Part shown: one piece after another, positions 1 through 7,682 of the stretch
How the letters are laid out: every line of letters starts with the position of its first letter
Position numbering within the stretch: the stretch's first letter is position 1
Assembly (NCBI GenBank): GCA_964438715.1
Contig: CAYTLQ010000103.1
Location: 1 to 17,275 of the forward strand
DNA length: 17,275 nucleotides
Direction of reading: 5' to 3'
Source: CAYTLQ01 sp964438715
Lineage (GTDB): Bacteria; Bacteroidota; Ignavibacteria; Ignavibacteriales; Ignavibacteriaceae
Notes under the pieces: model-generated
What the model was told of the DNA's origin: nothing
Seen by the model: only the letters and a program-made list of their open reading frames with translations
The model's database searches: none
Program-made: the position numbers and the translations under genes

Positions 1-213
1 ACCTATAATTACTGCCTGGCGAGAATTTTTTAATGGAACTTTTTTTGTAAGAATATAAACATAAAAGGCAAAAAGCAGGACTAAAGTAACTGTAGATATC
101 TGATGAGCAATTTTTCCCCCGACAACTTCTTTGTAAGTAAAATCTCTTATTGTCCCATTGATGATTGCAAGAATCATTAGTCCAAACCAGGCTATTAAAT
201 AGTTTTTATACAT
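1..213 (-). CDS. small membrane protein, N-terminal part (cut by window edge)
   Basis: An open minus-strand frame begins at ATG 213-211 and runs off the left edge without a stop, giving 71 residues. It reads as a membrane protein: one hydrophobic segment at about residues 4-22 and a second at about 38-58, separated by a short polar stretch (IRDFTYKEVVGGK). The ATG directly follows the TAA stop of the YhcH-family gene with no bases between, so the two are probably translationally coupled and this is the last visible gene of the envelope operon. I have a vague memory of similar small uncharacterised membrane proteins, but I cannot name a family or function. The coding call rests on the open frame, the hydrophobic pattern and the stop/start junction. 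Confidence 0.6.
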   Translation of the reverse strand, partial: MYKNYLIAWFGLMILAIINGTIRDFTYKEVVGGKIAHQISTVTLVLLFAFYVYILTKKVPLKNSRQAVIIG

Positions 214-672
214 TTATACTTTAATACTAGGTAAACACAATTCAACTTTCACAACTATTTTCTTTATTGTATCATCGCCTATCATTGGGGCATGAGCATC
301 TTCCGGAAAAAATATTACAAACTCTCCGGGTAACAAACTTAAGTATTGCTGTGGTTCATCATCAAATAGTATAAAATCATTAACAAAATCAAAACCTGAT
401 TGAGGCATTTTGCATTCTTCAGTTGGTTTCCACCCGATTTTTTCCTCTCCCGCAACCAGAAATTGAATATCTATATATCTGCGATGTTCCTCGAGTTTGG
501 CGTCTGTTAACGATTTACCCTGTTTTGCTGAATATAATGCGAATAAACTTTCTCCTTCAAGCTCAACCTTATCCTTATCGGAAAATGAACCCTTAAGATA
601 TTCAAACGCTTTTTGGAACAAAGGGTGGATACTATAATAATGATGCGCGTGTTCTAATTTTGCCAGGACCAT
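214..672 (-). CDS. YhcH/YjgK/YiaL (DUF386) family protein, EbgC-like
   Basis: This 152-residue protein is a single cupin-like domain of the YhcH/YjgK/YiaL family, which includes EbgC (the small subunit of the evolved beta-galactosidase) and TabA. The pattern is the family's: an opening of the form MVxxKLExAxxYYxxxP, a central HRRYIDIQFLVAGEE block, and near the C-terminus PGEFVIFFPEDAHAPMI, which holds conserved acidic and His residues thought to bind metal or sugar. Members are usually about 150 residues and act on sugars or act as anomerases; the substrate here is unknown. I chose ATG 672 because it matches family N-termini and has GAGAG five bases upstream; an in-frame GTG at 684 would add four residues. 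It lies 16 nt after the Omp85-like gene and abuts the next gene (TAA then ATG). Confidence 0.82.
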   Translation of the reverse strand: MVLAKLEHAHHYYSIHPLFQKAFEYLKGSFSDKDKVELEGESLFALYSAKQGKSLTDAKLEEHRRYIDIQFLVAGEEKIGWKPTEECKMPQSGFDFVNDFILFDDEPQQYLSLLPGEFVIFFPEDAHAPMIGDDTIKKIVVKVELCLPSIKV

Positions 673-688
673 ATTTACTCTCACTTAA

Positions 689-2710
689 TTAAAAAGCTTC
701 ACCTATACCAAACTGAAATTCAAACACTTCGGAAAAAAACGATTTTTTCATAAAACTTCTTCTATCATCGGGGTCAATAGCTTTCATACCAAAATCAATA
801 CGAAATGGAGCAAAAGCAGTATAGTAACGCACTCCAAATCCGGTTCCTATAGCTATACTGCTGAAAGTGAACTGATTGTAGCCGAGCCAGGTGTTACCAA
901 AATCACCAAAAAGAACAACACCAATTTCATTAGTAACTTTCTTCCTTAGTTCTACTGAAGTCTCCAACAGAAATGTACCACCGGGGATAAGAACCGTCTG
1001 CCCGAGAATCTGTGCCGTTTCCTGTGGGGCAAGTTCTCTTGCTTTCCAACCACGAAGGGAGTTACTTCCGCCGACAGTAAATTTTCTTATACTCGGTATT
1101 TGTAATTCATCTCCGTCGTATGCCTGAATATAGCCGGCTTTAAACTTTAACGCAGAAATAAGTGATTTTTTCTGATCGAGATTAAAATATGTTCCAATTG
1201 TTGCAGATGTTTTATAAAACAAGGCTCCATCAAAATTAAAACTTAACAATTTTGAAAACAGAAGACTCATAAGATTAGCTTCTTCAAAAAGAAAAGAGAT
1301 ATTAAATCCCGAAGTAGGAAATACAGGGTCATCTGTTTTTACTGATTTCAATTCGGCACCAAGAATTGAGAGTGACTCTGTAATGGTAATATCATTGCCT
1401 GCCCGTGGATAAATTTCATCAACAACATCAAAATTATAATAGGCCGTAAGAAAATTAACAAATGTGTAACGCGGTAACTCAAATTCAAAACTTAATTTTG
1501 CACCAAAATTTCTTTTATTTGAAAGAATATCTTTTGTTATACGATAGTACCCTTCGAGTGTTCCGAATATTGGTTTATTAAACACATACGGTTGTTCAAT
1601 TTTGGTTACGCCCTCCAAAAATCCAAAAACTGTAGTATCCCTGAGTGAGAGTCCTTTTATTAAGTTCGTAAAATTTGTATTAAACAAATCTCTTAAGCCT
1701 GCTGAACCCTGCAATGTCAGTCTGCGTGCCTGACCAAAAAAATTTTTTCTGTAAAAACTTCCGCCAAAACCTATGTTAAAAGTGCTTTGTTGATTATTCA
1801 TTAATATTTCAGGCGAAAATTCATTGAGCAGTCCTATTGTTCCATTTATGAGCAGTGGCACAGTTGTCCCAAGAGTATCTTCAATCTTTGGGCCTAAAAG
1901 AACAGAATTAAAAAGTCCCGTTCTGTAAAGGCGTACCTGACTAAGTCTAATTCTCTCAAGGTTATAACCATCTCCGGGTTTTATTCCGACAATATCTTTC
2001 AATAATTCATCGTCAACACTTTCGGCGCCCTCACCTTTTTTCTCAATTATTATGTTACTGAATTCATACTGTTTTCCCGGTGAAAAATGGATAAGCAAAT
2101 TCGCTTTATTATGTGCAGTATCCCTGAATACTTCTGTACTATCATACTTCACCATCATAAATCCGTTATTTTCCAATATGGTCAGGATATTATCAATATT
2201 CTGCTTTACAAGAAACTGTGAAAAGCGTGATGTACTATCGATGGTAAGAACTTTCTGAATCTCAGATAGAATATTTGGATGTACTGTTTTCAGCCCCGTC
2301 ATATCAACAAGATTCATAGTTGCAGGGGCTCCCTCTGAAATTGTAAAATGAAGTGTCGCCTCAAAACTCAAAGAGTCTAACTGATATTCGGCGATGGCAG
2401 AAAACTCAAAAAATCCGTTTGATGTATAATATTCCTTTAGAGCCTTCAAATCACTTTCGATAAGAAGACTATCGAACATTACTGCTTCCTTACCCCAACT
2501 TGTGAAGGAGTTGAGAAATTTCCAAAACCAGAAAGGTGTTTCCTTGGAAAAAATAACATCTTTCAATACTCCGGAAGAAAACTGATCATTACCGGTGAAT
2601 TTTATTTCTGTCAATTCATACGGCCTACTCTCCTGCGCATTCGCATCCCTTTGCAGTGAAAGAAATACCATGAACATTAGAATTAATAAAATACCTCGTA
2701 AAACGAACAT
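689..2710 (-). CDS. Omp85-superfamily outer-membrane protein (BamA/TamA-like)
   Basis: The 673-residue product has a signal peptide (hydrophobic MFVLRGILLILMFMVFLSL, cleavage probably near ANAQ). About residues 30-270 look like POTRA repeats, for example YELTEIKFTGNDQFSSGVL and later KQYEFSNIIIEKK with GDGYNLERIRLSQVRLYRTGLF, which is typical of the last POTRA. The C-terminal half is a surface-antigen beta-barrel with the VGGSNSLRGW motif, matching the family's conserved RGY/F loop, and the chain ends in an aromatic residue (GEAF), as barrel proteins do. Omp85 proteins insert or translocate proteins at the outer membrane; BamA versus TamA cannot be settled here, and about three POTRA domains fits a TamA-like or accessory member. 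ATG 2710 follows the upstream stop after one base; an in-frame TTG at 2719 would overlap that gene by 8 nt. Confidence 0.87.
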   Translation of the reverse strand: MFVLRGILLILMFMVFLSLQRDANAQESRPYELTEIKFTGNDQFSSGVLKDVIFSKETPFWFWKFLNSFTSWGKEAVMFDSLLIESDLKALKEYYTSNGFFEFSAIAEYQLDSLSFEATLHFTISEGAPATMNLVDMTGLKTVHPNILSEIQKVLTIDSTSRFSQFLVKQNIDNILTILENNGFMMVKYDSTEVFRDTAHNKANLLIHFSPGKQYEFSNIIIEKKGEGAESVDDELLKDIVGIKPGDGYNLERIRLSQVRLYRTGLFNSVLLGPKIEDTLGTTVPLLINGTIGLLNEFSPEILMNNQQSTFNIGFGGSFYRKNFFGQARRLTLQGSAGLRDLFNTNFTNLIKGLSLRDTTVFGFLEGVTKIEQPYVFNKPIFGTLEGYYRITKDILSNKRNFGAKLSFEFELPRYTFVNFLTAYYNFDVVDEIYPRAGNDITITESLSILGAELKSVKTDDPVFPTSGFNISFLFEEANLMSLLFSKLLSFNFDGALFYKTSATIGTYFNLDQKKSLISALKFKAGYIQAYDGDELQIPSIRKFTVGGSNSLRGWKARELAPQETAQILGQTVLIPGGTFLLETSVELRKKVTNEIGVVLFGDFGNTWLGYNQFTFSSIAIGTGFGVRYYTAFAPFRIDFGMKAIDPDDRRSFMKKSFFSEVFEFQFGIGEAF

Positions 2711-2711
2711 A

Positions 2712-3344
2712 TTACTCAATCACTATATCCGATGAAGAAATAACTAATTCCGGGTAATCAGAACGAAACTTATTAATTATATAATTACGAATAACTGTAG
2801 GGGATATTTCCGGCTGAACAAATAACTGAGGAGTATCAGCTGACTTTATCACCAAATGAGAGTAGAATGTTTTTTTTGCTAATGGATCAATAACATAATA
2901 AAATACCTCACCACCGGAAGTACCTAAAAAATAATCTTCGGTATCATAAATCAGCATGTCATATTCTGTTTCCGGAAATCGAACCGATCGAAAAGACCCC
3001 TGATCGAATGCACCTTCCAAAGTTGATGTGGTGTAATAAGGAACAAACTTTGAGTTATCTGCCTTTAATATATTTACCCTTACTCCCCATTCCGTTGCTG
3101 TGTTAACTTCGCAAAGCACAGCTAGTAATGTGTTATCACCCGGTAAAAACTCACCTGATACCAACTCTCTCGCCTCAGGAAGTATCTCTTTCTGAATTTG
3201 AGTCAGAACGGATGAAGAGTTTGAACTTTCATTCTGAATCGCTTCTGGATCAGATTTTTCTTTCTCACTGCAACCGACAATAAGTATAAGCGCATACCCG
3301 ACTATAAGAAATAAATTACTTATCCGGTTTTTATCTGAAGACAA
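2712..3344 (-). CDS. predicted lipoprotein of unknown function
   Basis: The 210-residue protein has a type II signal peptide: a hydrophobic stretch at residues 11-24 ending in lipobox I22-V23-G24-C25. The mature N-terminus (CSEKEKSDPE) is Ser/Glu/Lys/Asp-rich, as in many outer-membrane or surface lipoproteins of Bacteroidota relatives. I recognise no domain in the rest; it appears to be a mixed alpha/beta globular domain with repeated beta-like segments and an acidic end. The start is TTG 3344: there is no ATG before the lipobox, and a purine-rich AAGGGAAC lies five bases upstream, inside the previous gene. It overlaps the YkuD-like gene by 14 nt and nearly touches the Omp85-like gene, so it may be a partner lipoprotein of that barrel or of the YkuD protein. 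That role is inference only. Confidence 0.72.
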   Translation of the reverse strand: MSSDKNRISNLFLIVGYALILIVGCSEKEKSDPEAIQNESSNSSSVLTQIQKEILPEARELVSGEFLPGDNTLLAVLCEVNTATEWGVRVNILKADNSKFVPYYTTSTLEGAFDQGSFRSVRFPETEYDMLIYDTEDYFLGTSGGEVFYYVIDPLAKKTFYSHLVIKSADTPQLFVQPEISPTVIRNYIINKFRSDYPELVISSSDIVIE

Positions 3345-3969
3345 TTTTTGTTCCCTTCCCCAGATACGGCGAAAGCTCTATTAAATCATCATCTGATATT
3401 GCCACCGAGCCGTCTGTCCAGTTAAAAACAAATGGCAGATTCTTAAAAATATAATTCAACTGTCCTATACCATGTAATCCGATATCGTTACCTAATGGTG
3501 TGGGTACTTTTATGCCGCCGCCATAATAAAACTGATAAGCCAGGCTATCATATAACTGCTGTGTTAAAAGTCCTTTGCGTAAACCTTCCCTAAGGTCGGC
3601 GATATTCGGGTAATTGATCTTATAAAACCTGAAATAACGATGATTGGTGTCCACGGCAACTATTTCATATTCTCCTATTGGCGTTCCCTTATCGCCGGCA
3701 ATTTTTTTGGGTTTATTATTTTTTCCAAAAACTGCACGATAATTTTTCACAAGAACGGAATCTGAGTACAACGAAAGAATGTATTTATTTCTCTCCACTA
3801 TTAAAGTGGGATTTACAATTTTAGTAATATTTTTTCGTCTCATTTCTTCTGCAAGAGTGCTCTGTCTGGTATTTAATACAATACCATACACCATACAGCC
3901 GAATAAAAAGAGAACGACACCCCCGGAAAAAAACAAGATCTGCCGTACCAAGGATATTTTATCGCTCAA
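3331..3969 (-). CDS. YkuD-fold L,D-transpeptidase-like protein with Ser replacing catalytic Cys
   Basis: This is a 212-residue protein with an N-terminal membrane anchor (about residues 11-32) and a YkuD-type domain. Visible features are NKYILSLYSDSVLVKNYRAVFGK at the domain start (a beta-strand pair), GDKGTPIGEYEI (the usual K-TPxGxY segment), IGLHGIG containing the active-site His166, and WTDGSVAISDDDL. In active L,D-transpeptidases the last motif reads ...GCI/V..., with Cys as nucleophile; here codon 188 (3408-3406) is TCG, Ser. Family members form 3-3 crosslinks in peptidoglycan or attach lipoproteins to it. Without Cys, the protein may be inactive, a binding protein, or a Ser-nucleophile variant. 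The start is TTG 3969; an in-frame TGA immediately precedes it and no ATG fits. It heads the envelope operon. Confidence 0.8.
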   Translation of the reverse strand: MSDKISLVRQILFFSGGVVLFLFGCMVYGIVLNTRQSTLAEEMRRKNITKIVNPTLIVERNKYILSLYSDSVLVKNYRAVFGKNNKPKKIAGDKGTPIGEYEIVAVDTNHRYFRFYKINYPNIADLREGLRKGLLTQQLYDSLAYQFYYGGGIKVPTPLGNDIGLHGIGQLNYIFKNLPFVFNWTDGSVAISDDDLIELSPYLGKGTKIVFR

Positions 3970-4236
3970 TCAAAAACCATTTTTATTTCTGAAAAATAAG
4001 AAATTTTAAAAAGAGTAATTCGTTTTTTTTATAAACGGCTTCTATAGCTTATAAAATCTAAAGGTATTACACATTTCTCCTTTCATAATATGGTTTGATG
4101 TATAATCAGTTTTACCTCACGAAATCACTTTAAAGAAATCTGCCTGTTTTTTTACTGAGACTAAGCAATACTTCCGTTTGGTTATACTTTCAATTTTTAA
4201 CAAGTTACATACATATTTTTTTCATTTGTCTGGTTT
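3970..4236. other. divergent intergenic region, no gene seen
   Basis: This 267-nt, very AT-rich spacer separates the minus-strand envelope operon from the plus-strand FG-GAP gene, so it should hold promoters for both. An exact inverted repeat, TTTTATAA (4027-4034) and TTATAAAA (4049-4056) with a 14-nt spacer, could be an operator or a weak hairpin, but such AT-rich arms arise easily by chance. A TATAAT at 4101-4106 has no convincing -35 partner. I found no coding remnant on either strand. Confidence 0.4.
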
Positions 4237-5940
4237 ATGAAAACAAAAATTTTTTTGACTGTTATCTGTTTCAGCATTCAACTCTGCTCTCAAACAATTC
4301 CTTACCAATATGGATGGCCGCGTTCAGCAAGTGGAGATTGGGGGCTTTACAATTGTTCACCTACAATTGCTGATATTGACCTTGATGGAATTCTTAATAT
4401 TTCTCTTACAAAAAGTTTTGCAACTCCCGAACATTATGTTTGGAAAGCAAACGGTGCATTTCAGCCTGGTTTTCCGGTTTCTTTGCCTTTTGGTTCATTA
4501 CAAAATAGCGGCTCTATCGAAATTTCTGCTGTTGGTAATGTCAGTGGTGATGCCGCACTTGAAGTAGTATTTGGTGACGAGAATGGACAACTTTTTGTTT
4601 TCACCAAAAATGGCAAGAATGAAACAGGAACCCCTGTGATGCTCGGCGGTGATAACCGAATATCCACTCCTGCGCTTGTCGATCTTGACTCAAACGGCAC
4701 TTGCGAAATTATTGTTGCCTCATTTAACCGCGAAAGCCCTTACACCAATGCTCAACTTCATGTACTCACATGGACGGGAAGTGGTTTTTCGGAATTCCCT
4801 AATTTCCCTATTTCTTTTCCTTACGCTTCAGAATCATCCCCGTGCGTTGGTGATCTGGACAGTGATGGCAAATTTGAAATTGTATATATAACAGGCGGAC
4901 GACTCGCCGATTCCACTTACAGTAAAATTCATGCTATAAGGCTCAATGGTACTGAACTTGATGGCTATCCTATCGATATCTCATTCAACACTACCGGCAA
5001 TACCCCAACACTTTACGACCTCGACTTTGATGGCAACCTTGAAATTATTGTGAAGATTCTTCCCCTTAAGACCGGAATAAACGGTATTTATGCCTTTGAT
5101 TTCAGAGGAAACACTCTTCCGAATTTCCCCTTTCCAATCAAGGGAGGGCATCCTTATGCCGGAGTGGCTGTGGCAGATGTGGATGGAGATGGTATTCCGG
5201 AATTAGCATTTGGCGCAGGTGTTCCGGTTGATAGTGGAATGATTTATGCCTATAAACTTAACGGTTCTCTACTCCCGGGTTTTCCCGCAATGGTTAATGC
5301 AACCTGGGTGGATGGTGCAGTTACTATTGCTGATGTTAGCGGTGACAGCATTCCCGATTTTATTGGTCCCACAAATGAAGGGTTCATTTACGCATTTACA
5401 AGTTCCGGTACAATTGTACCCGGATTTCCTCTGGAAGCCGAAAATGTTCATATTGTTACAGGCTTTAATTGTAGCCCGACAATCACTGATATTGACAATG
5501 ATGGCGACACCGAAATTTTTGCAGGCTCACTGAATAAACGAGTTTATGGCTGGGATACTCCCGGAAAGGTAACACGAGACATGTGGGTTACATATAAAGG
5601 TAATCCTCAAAGAACCGGCGGTCAACTTCGGGGATATCGTCCTACTTCAATTACTAATGACAATTTTTCATCTCCTTCAACTTTTTCAATTTCGCAAAAT
5701 TACCCTAATCCATTTAATTCTTCAACTTCAGTTTCTGTTGAAATACCTTCAGAAACAGACTTTACACTAAGTGTGTTTGATGTAACGGGTAATCTTGTAC
5801 TAAAAGTTTATCATGGTATTTTATCGTCCGGCAAACATAATATACCCATTAATGCTGAAAATCTTTCCAGTGGGATCTATTTTTATAAGGTAACATGTAA
5901 ATTCGGTTCACTCTACCGTAAAATGATTCTTCTGAAATAA
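4237..5940 (+). CDS. FG-GAP/VCBS-repeat secreted protein with T9SS C-terminal sorting domain
   Basis: The 567-residue protein has a signal peptide at about residues 1-19 (KTKIFLTVICFSIQLCSQ). The middle is built from about eight FG-GAP/VCBS-type repeats marked by acidic Ca-binding loops: DIDLDGILN, GNVSGDAALE, DLDSNGTCE, DLDSDGKFE, DLDFDGNLE, DVDGDGIPE, DVSGDSIPD and DIDNDGDTE, each usually followed by GxPLPGFP-like turns. This suggests an integrin-alpha-like beta-propeller. From residue 483 a type A T9SS sorting domain follows: ISQNYPNPFN, then FTLSVFDVTGNLV, and LSSGIYFYKV near the end. The protein is therefore probably exported by Sec, translocated by the type IX system and fixed to, or released from, the cell surface. 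Its ligand is unknown. There is no clear Shine-Dalgarno before ATG 4237. It appears monocistronic. Confidence 0.9.
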   Translation: MKTKIFLTVICFSIQLCSQTIPYQYGWPRSASGDWGLYNCSPTIADIDLDGILNISLTKSFATPEHYVWKANGAFQPGFPVSLPFGSLQNSGSIEISAVGNVSGDAALEVVFGDENGQLFVFTKNGKNETGTPVMLGGDNRISTPALVDLDSNGTCEIIVASFNRESPYTNAQLHVLTWTGSGFSEFPNFPISFPYASESSPCVGDLDSDGKFEIVYITGGRLADSTYSKIHAIRLNGTELDGYPIDISFNTTGNTPTLYDLDFDGNLEIIVKILPLKTGINGIYAFDFRGNTLPNFPFPIKGGHPYAGVAVADVDGDGIPELAFGAGVPVDSGMIYAYKLNGSLLPGFPAMVNATWVDGAVTIADVSGDSIPDFIGPTNEGFIYAFTSSGTIVPGFPLEAENVHIVTGFNCSPTITDIDNDGDTEIFAGSLNKRVYGWDTPGKVTRDMWVTYKGNPQRTGGQLRGYRPTSITNDNFSSPSTFSISQNYPNPFNSSTSVSVEIPSETDFTLSVFDVTGNLVLKVYHGILSSGKHNIPINAENLSSGIYFYKVTCKFGSLYRKMILLK

Positions 5941-5964
5941 AATATTCAATCAGAGTAGAATAAA

Positions 5965-6140
5965 TTTTCTGAAGGCAGGCAGGTTTTTAATTTAATAATT
6001 ATCCGCGAATGAATTATTCGTGTTTAAACAATAGTTACCGTACTGTACAAAAACATCGGGACAATATCGCTTCGAAACTTGGAATAACCGGGCATAACAA
6101 ACTTCTTGAATTTGCAATACGCAACAAAAACCGGAAATGA
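5965..6140 (+). pseudogene. decayed LuxR/NarL-type HTH (C-terminal piece of a response regulator)
   Basis: An ORF of 43 codons from ATG 6009 to TGA 6138-6140 gives LNNSYRTVQKHRDNIASKLG followed by ITGHNKLLEFAIRNK. This fits the second half of the LuxR/NarL DNA-binding domain (consensus S-x-RTV-x-x-H-x-x-x-I-x-x-KLG, then a helix with x-LxxFAI). Just upstream, in another frame (5965-6009), FSEGRQVFNLIIIRE resembles the first helix (L-T/S-x-R-E-x-x-V-x-x-L-I) and then meets TGA. A one-base frame change plus loss of about five codons (the 'NKEIA' turn) would connect them. No receiver domain is visible, because the FG-GAP gene ends at 5940. I read it as a pseudogene fragment; a functional 43-residue peptide is unlikely because helices 1-2 are missing. 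Confidence 0.65.
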
Positions 6141-6282
6141 GTACCGCAGACAACTGAATACGAGGTATAAAAAAATTCCTGCCGAAAATAATATTTTCAT
6201 TAAACTTATTCAGCCTGCGTGGAATGATGAAAAATGCGTAATTTTAACATTATCATAAATTGAATTTCTTCATTTTAGACAT

Positions 6283-6290
6283 AAAGGAGA
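6283..6290 (+). promoter_or_regulatory. Shine-Dalgarno of enolase
   Basis: AAAGGAGA lies 4 nt before ATG 6295. This is one of the few near-consensus ribosome sites in the window, and it supports ATG 6295 over the in-frame ATG at 6307. A strong site suits a highly expressed glycolytic gene. Confidence 0.75.
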
Positions 6291-6294
6291 CAAA

Positions 6295-7587
6295 ATGACA
6301 TATATAATGGATATAAAAGCGAGGGAGGTACTCGATTCCAGAGGTAACCCTACACTCGAAGCAGAAGTTTTACTTGAAAGTGGCGCACTTGGCAGAGCAA
6401 TTGTACCCAGCGGAGCCTCAACGGGTGAACATGAGGCATGTGAACTTCGTGATGATGACAAATCAAGGTATCTCGGTAAAGGTGTTCTTAATGCAGTAAA
6501 AAATGTCAATGATATAATTGCAGAAGAACTAATTGATTTTGATGCACTTGATCAGGTTGGCGTTGATAAATTACTCATTGAACTCGATGGCACACCAAAT
6601 AAAACAAAACTTGGCGCAAACGCAATACTGGGTGTTTCTCTTGCCGTAGCCCGTGCCGCCGCAAATGCTCTCGGAATACCGCTTTACCGTTATATTGGCG
6701 GTGTTAATGCAAAAGTCCTTCCCGTGCCTATGATGAATATTATCAATGGCGGCAGTCATGCTGATAATAATGTCGATTTCCAGGAGTTTATGGTTATGCC
6801 TGTCGGTGCCAAGAGTTTTGCTGAAGCTTTGCGAATGGGCGCTGAAACATTTCATACTTTGAAATCAGTACTAAAAAAGAAAGGATACAATACTGCTGTC
6901 GGCGATGAGGGCGGCTTTGCACCAAATCTTAAATCCAATGTTGAAGCAGTAGAAGTAATTCTCGAGGCAATTGAAAAAGCCGGTTATAAAGCTGGTTCTG
7001 ATATTTGTATTGCCCTCGATCCGGCAACGAGTGAAATGTACCAAAAAGAAAAAGGTACTTATCAGTTCTTTAAATCCGATAAATCTGAAATCTCTTCAGA
7101 GAAAATGATTGAATTCTGGGCAAACTGGGTAAAACAATATCCAATTGTTTCCATCGAAGATGGTTTGGCTGAAGATGACTGGGAAGGTTGGAAAATGCTT
7201 ACTGAACAGCTAGGAAGCAAAATACAACTTGTAGGTGACGATCTTTTCGTAACAAATACTAAGCGTCTTTCTATGGGCATTGAGCGCGGTGTAGCAAATT
7301 CCATTCTTGTTAAAGTAAATCAAATTGGAACATTGACAGAAACACTCGACGCCATTGAAATGGCAAAGTCCGCCGGTTACACTGCAGTCATCAGTCATCG
7401 CTCCGGTGAATCAGAAGATACAACAATAGCCGATATAGCTGTTGCAACAAATACCGGACAGATAAAAACCGGTTCTGCAAGCAGGACTGACCGTATTGCC
7501 AAATACAACCAGTTACTACGAATTGAGGAAGAGCTGGGAAATACCGCACAGTTCCTTGGACTCGCTGCTATAAATTATAACGGTTAA
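6295..7587 (+). CDS. eno: enolase (phosphopyruvate hydratase)
   Basis: Enolase converts 2-phosphoglycerate to phosphoenolpyruvate in glycolysis/gluconeogenesis, needs Mg2+ and acts in the cytosol. The 430-residue length is typical of bacterial enolases. All signature blocks are present: VPSGASTGEHEACELRD near residues 37-53 (mobile loop and metal-binding Ser), GANAILGVSLA, MMNIINGGSHADNNVDFQE, GDEGGFAPN with catalytic Glu205, ALDPATSE, SIEDGLAEDDW, LVGDDLFVTN, the catalytic base Lys340 in VKVNQIGTL, and SHRSGESEDTTIAD with His368. The C-terminal KTGSASRTDRIAKYNQLLRIE is the family's. It carries its own SD site and is followed by a strong terminator, so it looks like a single-gene transcription unit. 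I see no oddities. Confidence 0.98.
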   Translation: MTYIMDIKAREVLDSRGNPTLEAEVLLESGALGRAIVPSGASTGEHEACELRDDDKSRYLGKGVLNAVKNVNDIIAEELIDFDALDQVGVDKLLIELDGTPNKTKLGANAILGVSLAVARAAANALGIPLYRYIGGVNAKVLPVPMMNIINGGSHADNNVDFQEFMVMPVGAKSFAEALRMGAETFHTLKSVLKKKGYNTAVGDEGGFAPNLKSNVEAVEVILEAIEKAGYKAGSDICIALDPATSEMYQKEKGTYQFFKSDKSEISSEKMIEFWANWVKQYPIVSIEDGLAEDDWEGWKMLTEQLGSKIQLVGDDLFVTNTKRLSMGIERGVANSILVKVNQIGTLTETLDAIEMAKSAGYTAVISHRSGESEDTTIADIAVATNTGQIKTGSASRTDRIAKYNQLLRIEEELGNTAQFLGLAAINYNG

Positions 7588-7604
7588 GCGATCATATCTT
7601 TATC

Positions 7605-7631
7605 AGGGACGCCTTTGCAGGCGTCCCTTTT
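7605..7631 (+). terminator. rho-independent terminator after enolase
   Basis: AGGGACGCCT (7605-7614) pairs perfectly with AGGCGTCCCT (7619-7628) around a four-base loop TTGC, followed by TTT and further T-rich sequence. A 10-bp, GC-rich stem with a T tract 17 nt after the eno stop is a classical intrinsic terminator, separating eno from the polysaccharide cluster. Confidence 0.92.
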
Positions 7632-7647
7632 CATATTTTCTCTCCTA

Positions 7648-7678
7648 TTGTTTGAATTGCATTATTCCCATACATTTT
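7648..7678 (+). promoter_or_regulatory. candidate promoter of the polysaccharide cluster (TTG-N20-TACATTTT)
   Basis: TTG (7648-7650), a 20-nt spacer and TACATTTT (7671-7678) fit the Bacteroidota housekeeping form (TTTG near -33, TAnnTTTG near -7). The site lies between the eno terminator and the flippase ATG, where a new promoter is needed. If correct, transcription would start at about 7683, at or next to the ATG, making the mRNA nearly leaderless; that fits the absence of a Shine-Dalgarno. This is a by-eye match only. Confidence 0.3.
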
Positions 7679-7682
7679 ACAG

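Larger units (their letters stand above)
5941..6294. other. 354-nt gap before enolase, holding a LuxR-HTH remnant
   Basis: The gap between the FG-GAP gene and eno holds no intact gene. Its first half contains the LuxR-type helix-turn-helix remnant annotated separately. From about 6142 to 6258 another plus-strand frame stays open for some 39 codons (including IKLIQPAWNDEKCVILTLS before TAA at 6256), but it has no start codon or recognisable family and may be chance or more decayed coding DNA. The enolase Shine-Dalgarno lies at the right end. I see no convincing terminator after 5940. Confidence 0.5.

Noticed and set aside
4027..4056. 8-bp inverted repeat TTTTATAA/TTATAAAA in the divergent spacer
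   Set aside because: Arms are only A/T apart from spacing, so a chance palindrome in AT-rich DNA is likely; kept only as a note in the intergenic entry.
6270..6509. Minus-strand frame across the start of enolase
   Set aside because: Antisense shadow of conserved enolase codons, Ser/Leu-rich, no ribosome site.
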